From positions 15,294,443-15,358,442 of the forward strand of contig CM051002.1 in NCBI GenBank assembly GCA_027704905.1: DNA of 64,000 nt, given 5' to 3'. Shown one piece after another: positions 62,901 to 64,000 of this stretch; position 1 is the first letter of the stretch, and every line of letters begins with the position of its first letter. Both the position numbers and the translations under genes were made by a program. The notes beneath the pieces are model-generated. The model worked only from the letters and a program-made list of their open reading frames with translations. It had not been told where the DNA came from and made no database searches. The DNA is from Muraenolepis orangiensis. Taxonomy: Eukaryota > Chordata > Actinopteri > Gadiformes > Muraenolepididae.

Positions 62901-63004
62901 AGGACAGCAAGGCGTGCATGGATGACCTCAACAGGCTGTTGAGGGTTGAGCCAAAGAACGCCGCCGCCCTCAAACTTCTGCAAGAAGTCCAGAAGAAGAA
63001 GTGA
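57000..63004 (+). CDS. tomm34: Translocase of outer mitochondrial membrane 34 (TPR co-chaperone), 7 coding exons, 303 aa
   Basis: Coding exons: 57000-57120, 57596-57695, 60198-60350, 60723-60883, 61412-61559, 61999-62125 and 62903-63004 (912 nt). Two TPR clusters are visible: residues about 9-120 (LKQAGNEFFKAGQYGEALER, LYSNRAASYLKDGNC, FGVKSLLRRASAYEAMERY) and about 182-300 (LKDEGNSLVKKGQYQKAVEK, TNRALCYLSVKQYRDAVRDC, IKALYRRAQAHREL), with a Pro/Gln-rich linker between. The Lys/Asn/Arg pattern of each cluster fits clamps for the C-termini of HSP70 and HSP90. Family knowledge: a cytosolic co-chaperone of HSP70/HSP90 handling mitochondrial precursors; despite its name it is not a core TOM subunit. 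Order and length follow human TOMM34 (309 aa). Starting at 57000, the N-terminus MPPRCRWLELKQAGNEF aligns with human without an obvious leader. Confidence 0.95.
57831..57950. repeat. 20-bp minisatellite in tomm34 intron 3
   Basis: Six units of TCCTCGTCCACCTGTCTCTC, starting 135 bp after the exon 3 donor, preceded by related CTCTCTCCTGTCTC sequence. Confidence 0.93.
58157..58207. repeat. Hairpin with 23/22-bp arms
   Basis: Arms 58157-58179 and 58186-58207 (AGATGATGTGCGTCA...GTCATCT) pair perfectly except for one bulged A; the loop is TGGACT. Confidence 0.93.
60505..60627. repeat. TATAGA/TA-rich repeat in tomm34 intron 4
   Basis: About 120 bp of ATATAGATATATAT and TATCTATA units, self-complementary in part. 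Confidence 0.9.
62335..62450 (+). repeat. Dispersed repeat fragment in tomm34 intron 7
   Basis: (AAT)n is followed by 'TTTATATAGCACTTTTATCC' and 'AAAGCGCTTTACAAGTCC', then CATTACCCATTCATACACC, a word series common in fish genomes. Class not determined. Confidence 0.5.
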
Positions 63005-63242
63005 TGGCCAGCGAAGAAGGTGGAGGAAGTAGGGAATCATGTGACTGCCTCTGGAGATTGAGGAGGAGCTACGGTGGCTGGGCAGGGACATGATTGGTCC
63101 GTTTGGGCGAACCGAACAGGGTTAGCGCCTTCCCTTAAACGCATGCTGGGAACTTTTAAACGTTTGTCTGTTTTGAGTTGAAAACAAGTGTAGCCTTGGC
63201 TTGTTTTGCCTCGGTTTTCAATGCAAACCAACAGTTTTATTA

Positions 63243-63277
63243 GTTTATCTTTGGGCCACAATGGCCCAAAGATAAAC
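63243..63277 (+). repeat. Perfect 15-bp hairpin in the tomm34 3' UTR
   Basis: Arms GTTTATCTTTGGGCC (63243-63257) and its exact complement (63263-63277) around ACAAT, about 240 bp after the stop codon. Confidence 0.95.
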
Positions 63278-63608
63278 GCCACAGATCCCAGCTGCCGCAA
63301 CAACACTCTCCTCCGCCAGCCGAACCTTCAGCATATCTTGAGTCTCTGTTTGACAGCCACGTTTTGCTGAGATATTTGTTGTAGTATTTATGAATGTTAA
63401 TATCACACCCATGATTCATTACCTTGACAAGCTTCAACTAACTACTGTAAAATGACATCCTTCTGCCTTTTACTGGTTGGTACCCCACCCAACTTGGACG
63501 TCCGGTGCACTGCCCTTGTTCATATCACAGGTGGTTTTATAGACCTGGCTAGTTTGATTGGCTTAGACTGGGCTTGCGCTAAAGTGAGCCAATCGGAAAC
63601 GCATTTCA

Positions 63609-63614
63609 AATAAA
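63609..63614 (+). terminator. Candidate poly(A) signal for tomm34
   Basis: AATAAA about 605 bp after the stop, followed by T-rich sequence. It would leave the downstream 42-bp minisatellite outside the transcript. Confidence 0.5.
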
Positions 63615-63712
63615 TCTGCTTGCTTATACTAGTATAGTTTGGTTACTTTTTTTGAAGGTGGAACTTTAAATCAAAAAGAACGAGAGTTGATTCAGAGTGA
63701 TGGCTTCACAGT

Positions 63713-63990
63713 GGAGGATCTCTGCTCTACTTCCACCTAAAAGAGCAGTGAATGAAAAGATCTTGCTCTACTTCCACCCAAAAGAGCAGTAGGATCAGAT
63801 CTCCCTCCATTTCCACCCAAAAGAGCAGTAAATGATCAGATCTCGCTCTACTTCCACCCAAAAGAGCAGTGAATGATCAGATCTCCCTCTACTTCCACCT
63901 AAAAGAGCAGTGAAGGGTCAGATCTTCCTCTACTTCCACCTAAAAGAGCAGTGAAGGATCAGATCTCTCTGCGGCTACCTGAAAGAGCTG
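63713..63990. repeat. 42-bp minisatellite at the window end
   Basis: About seven units containing CTCTACTTCCACCTAAAAGA GCAGTGAATGATCAGATC with scattered substitutions (CTAC/CCAT, CCTA/CCCA, small indels). The last unit is more diverged. The array may continue beyond the window. Confidence 0.92.
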
Positions 63991-64000
63991 CTGCTCCTTT

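Overview
The window is nuclear DNA of a ray-finned fish. Five spliced protein-coding genes are present, all with GT-AG introns and all recognisable as vertebrate orthologues. The rest is introns and intergenic DNA with LINE and SINE fragments and a very high density of (GT)n, (CT/GA)n and longer tandem repeats. Such extreme short-tandem-repeat density is known from cod-like fishes (Gadiformes); that placement is inference only.

Layout. (1) pmepa1, + strand, start codon 47, stop 5312, then a long probable 3' UTR to about 10.5 kb. (2) 10.5-15.8 kb: intergenic, microsatellites and SINEs. (3) pck1, - strand, 22915 down to 16711, with a TATA-bearing promoter near 23480; its 3' end faces that of pmepa1. 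(4) 23.5-33.6 kb: a transposon-rich gap with a hAT-like element carrying an 8-bp target duplication, a non-LTR retrotransposon nested in an older LINE tail and rearranged internally, and a pair of DNA hairpins. (5) ccndbp1, + strand, 33615-38189. (6) 38.2-44.2 kb: a 24-bp minisatellite, an L2/CR1-like LINE, and a duplicated block holding an antisense copy of part of a transglutaminase exon. (7) A transglutaminase gene, + strand, 44214-55713, 15 coding exons, intact Cys-His-Asp triad. (8) tomm34, + strand, 57000-63004, then a 42-bp minisatellite to the window end.

Exon boundaries were placed by eye. In all five genes the exon lengths sum to an exact multiple of three with consistent phases: 325, 626, 347, 733 and 303 residues. 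The genes do not form one pathway. pmepa1 dampens TGF-beta/SMAD signalling, pck1 is the gluconeogenic PEP carboxykinase, ccndbp1 is a cyclin-D-binding HLH-type protein, the transglutaminase crosslinks proteins, and tomm34 is a TPR co-chaperone for mitochondrial precursors. pmepa1 and pck1 are convergent neighbours, as at human 20q13. ccndbp1 next to a transglutaminase matches human 15q15, and tomm34 is again a 20q13 gene, so the window joins two human synteny blocks.

I did not find a new enzymatic or defence system. The most interesting signals are structural: the nested and self-duplicated LINE, an inverted internal insertion in a second LINE, the antisense transglutaminase exon with a dated LINE insertion, paired hairpins, and dinucleotide arrays directly against splice sites.
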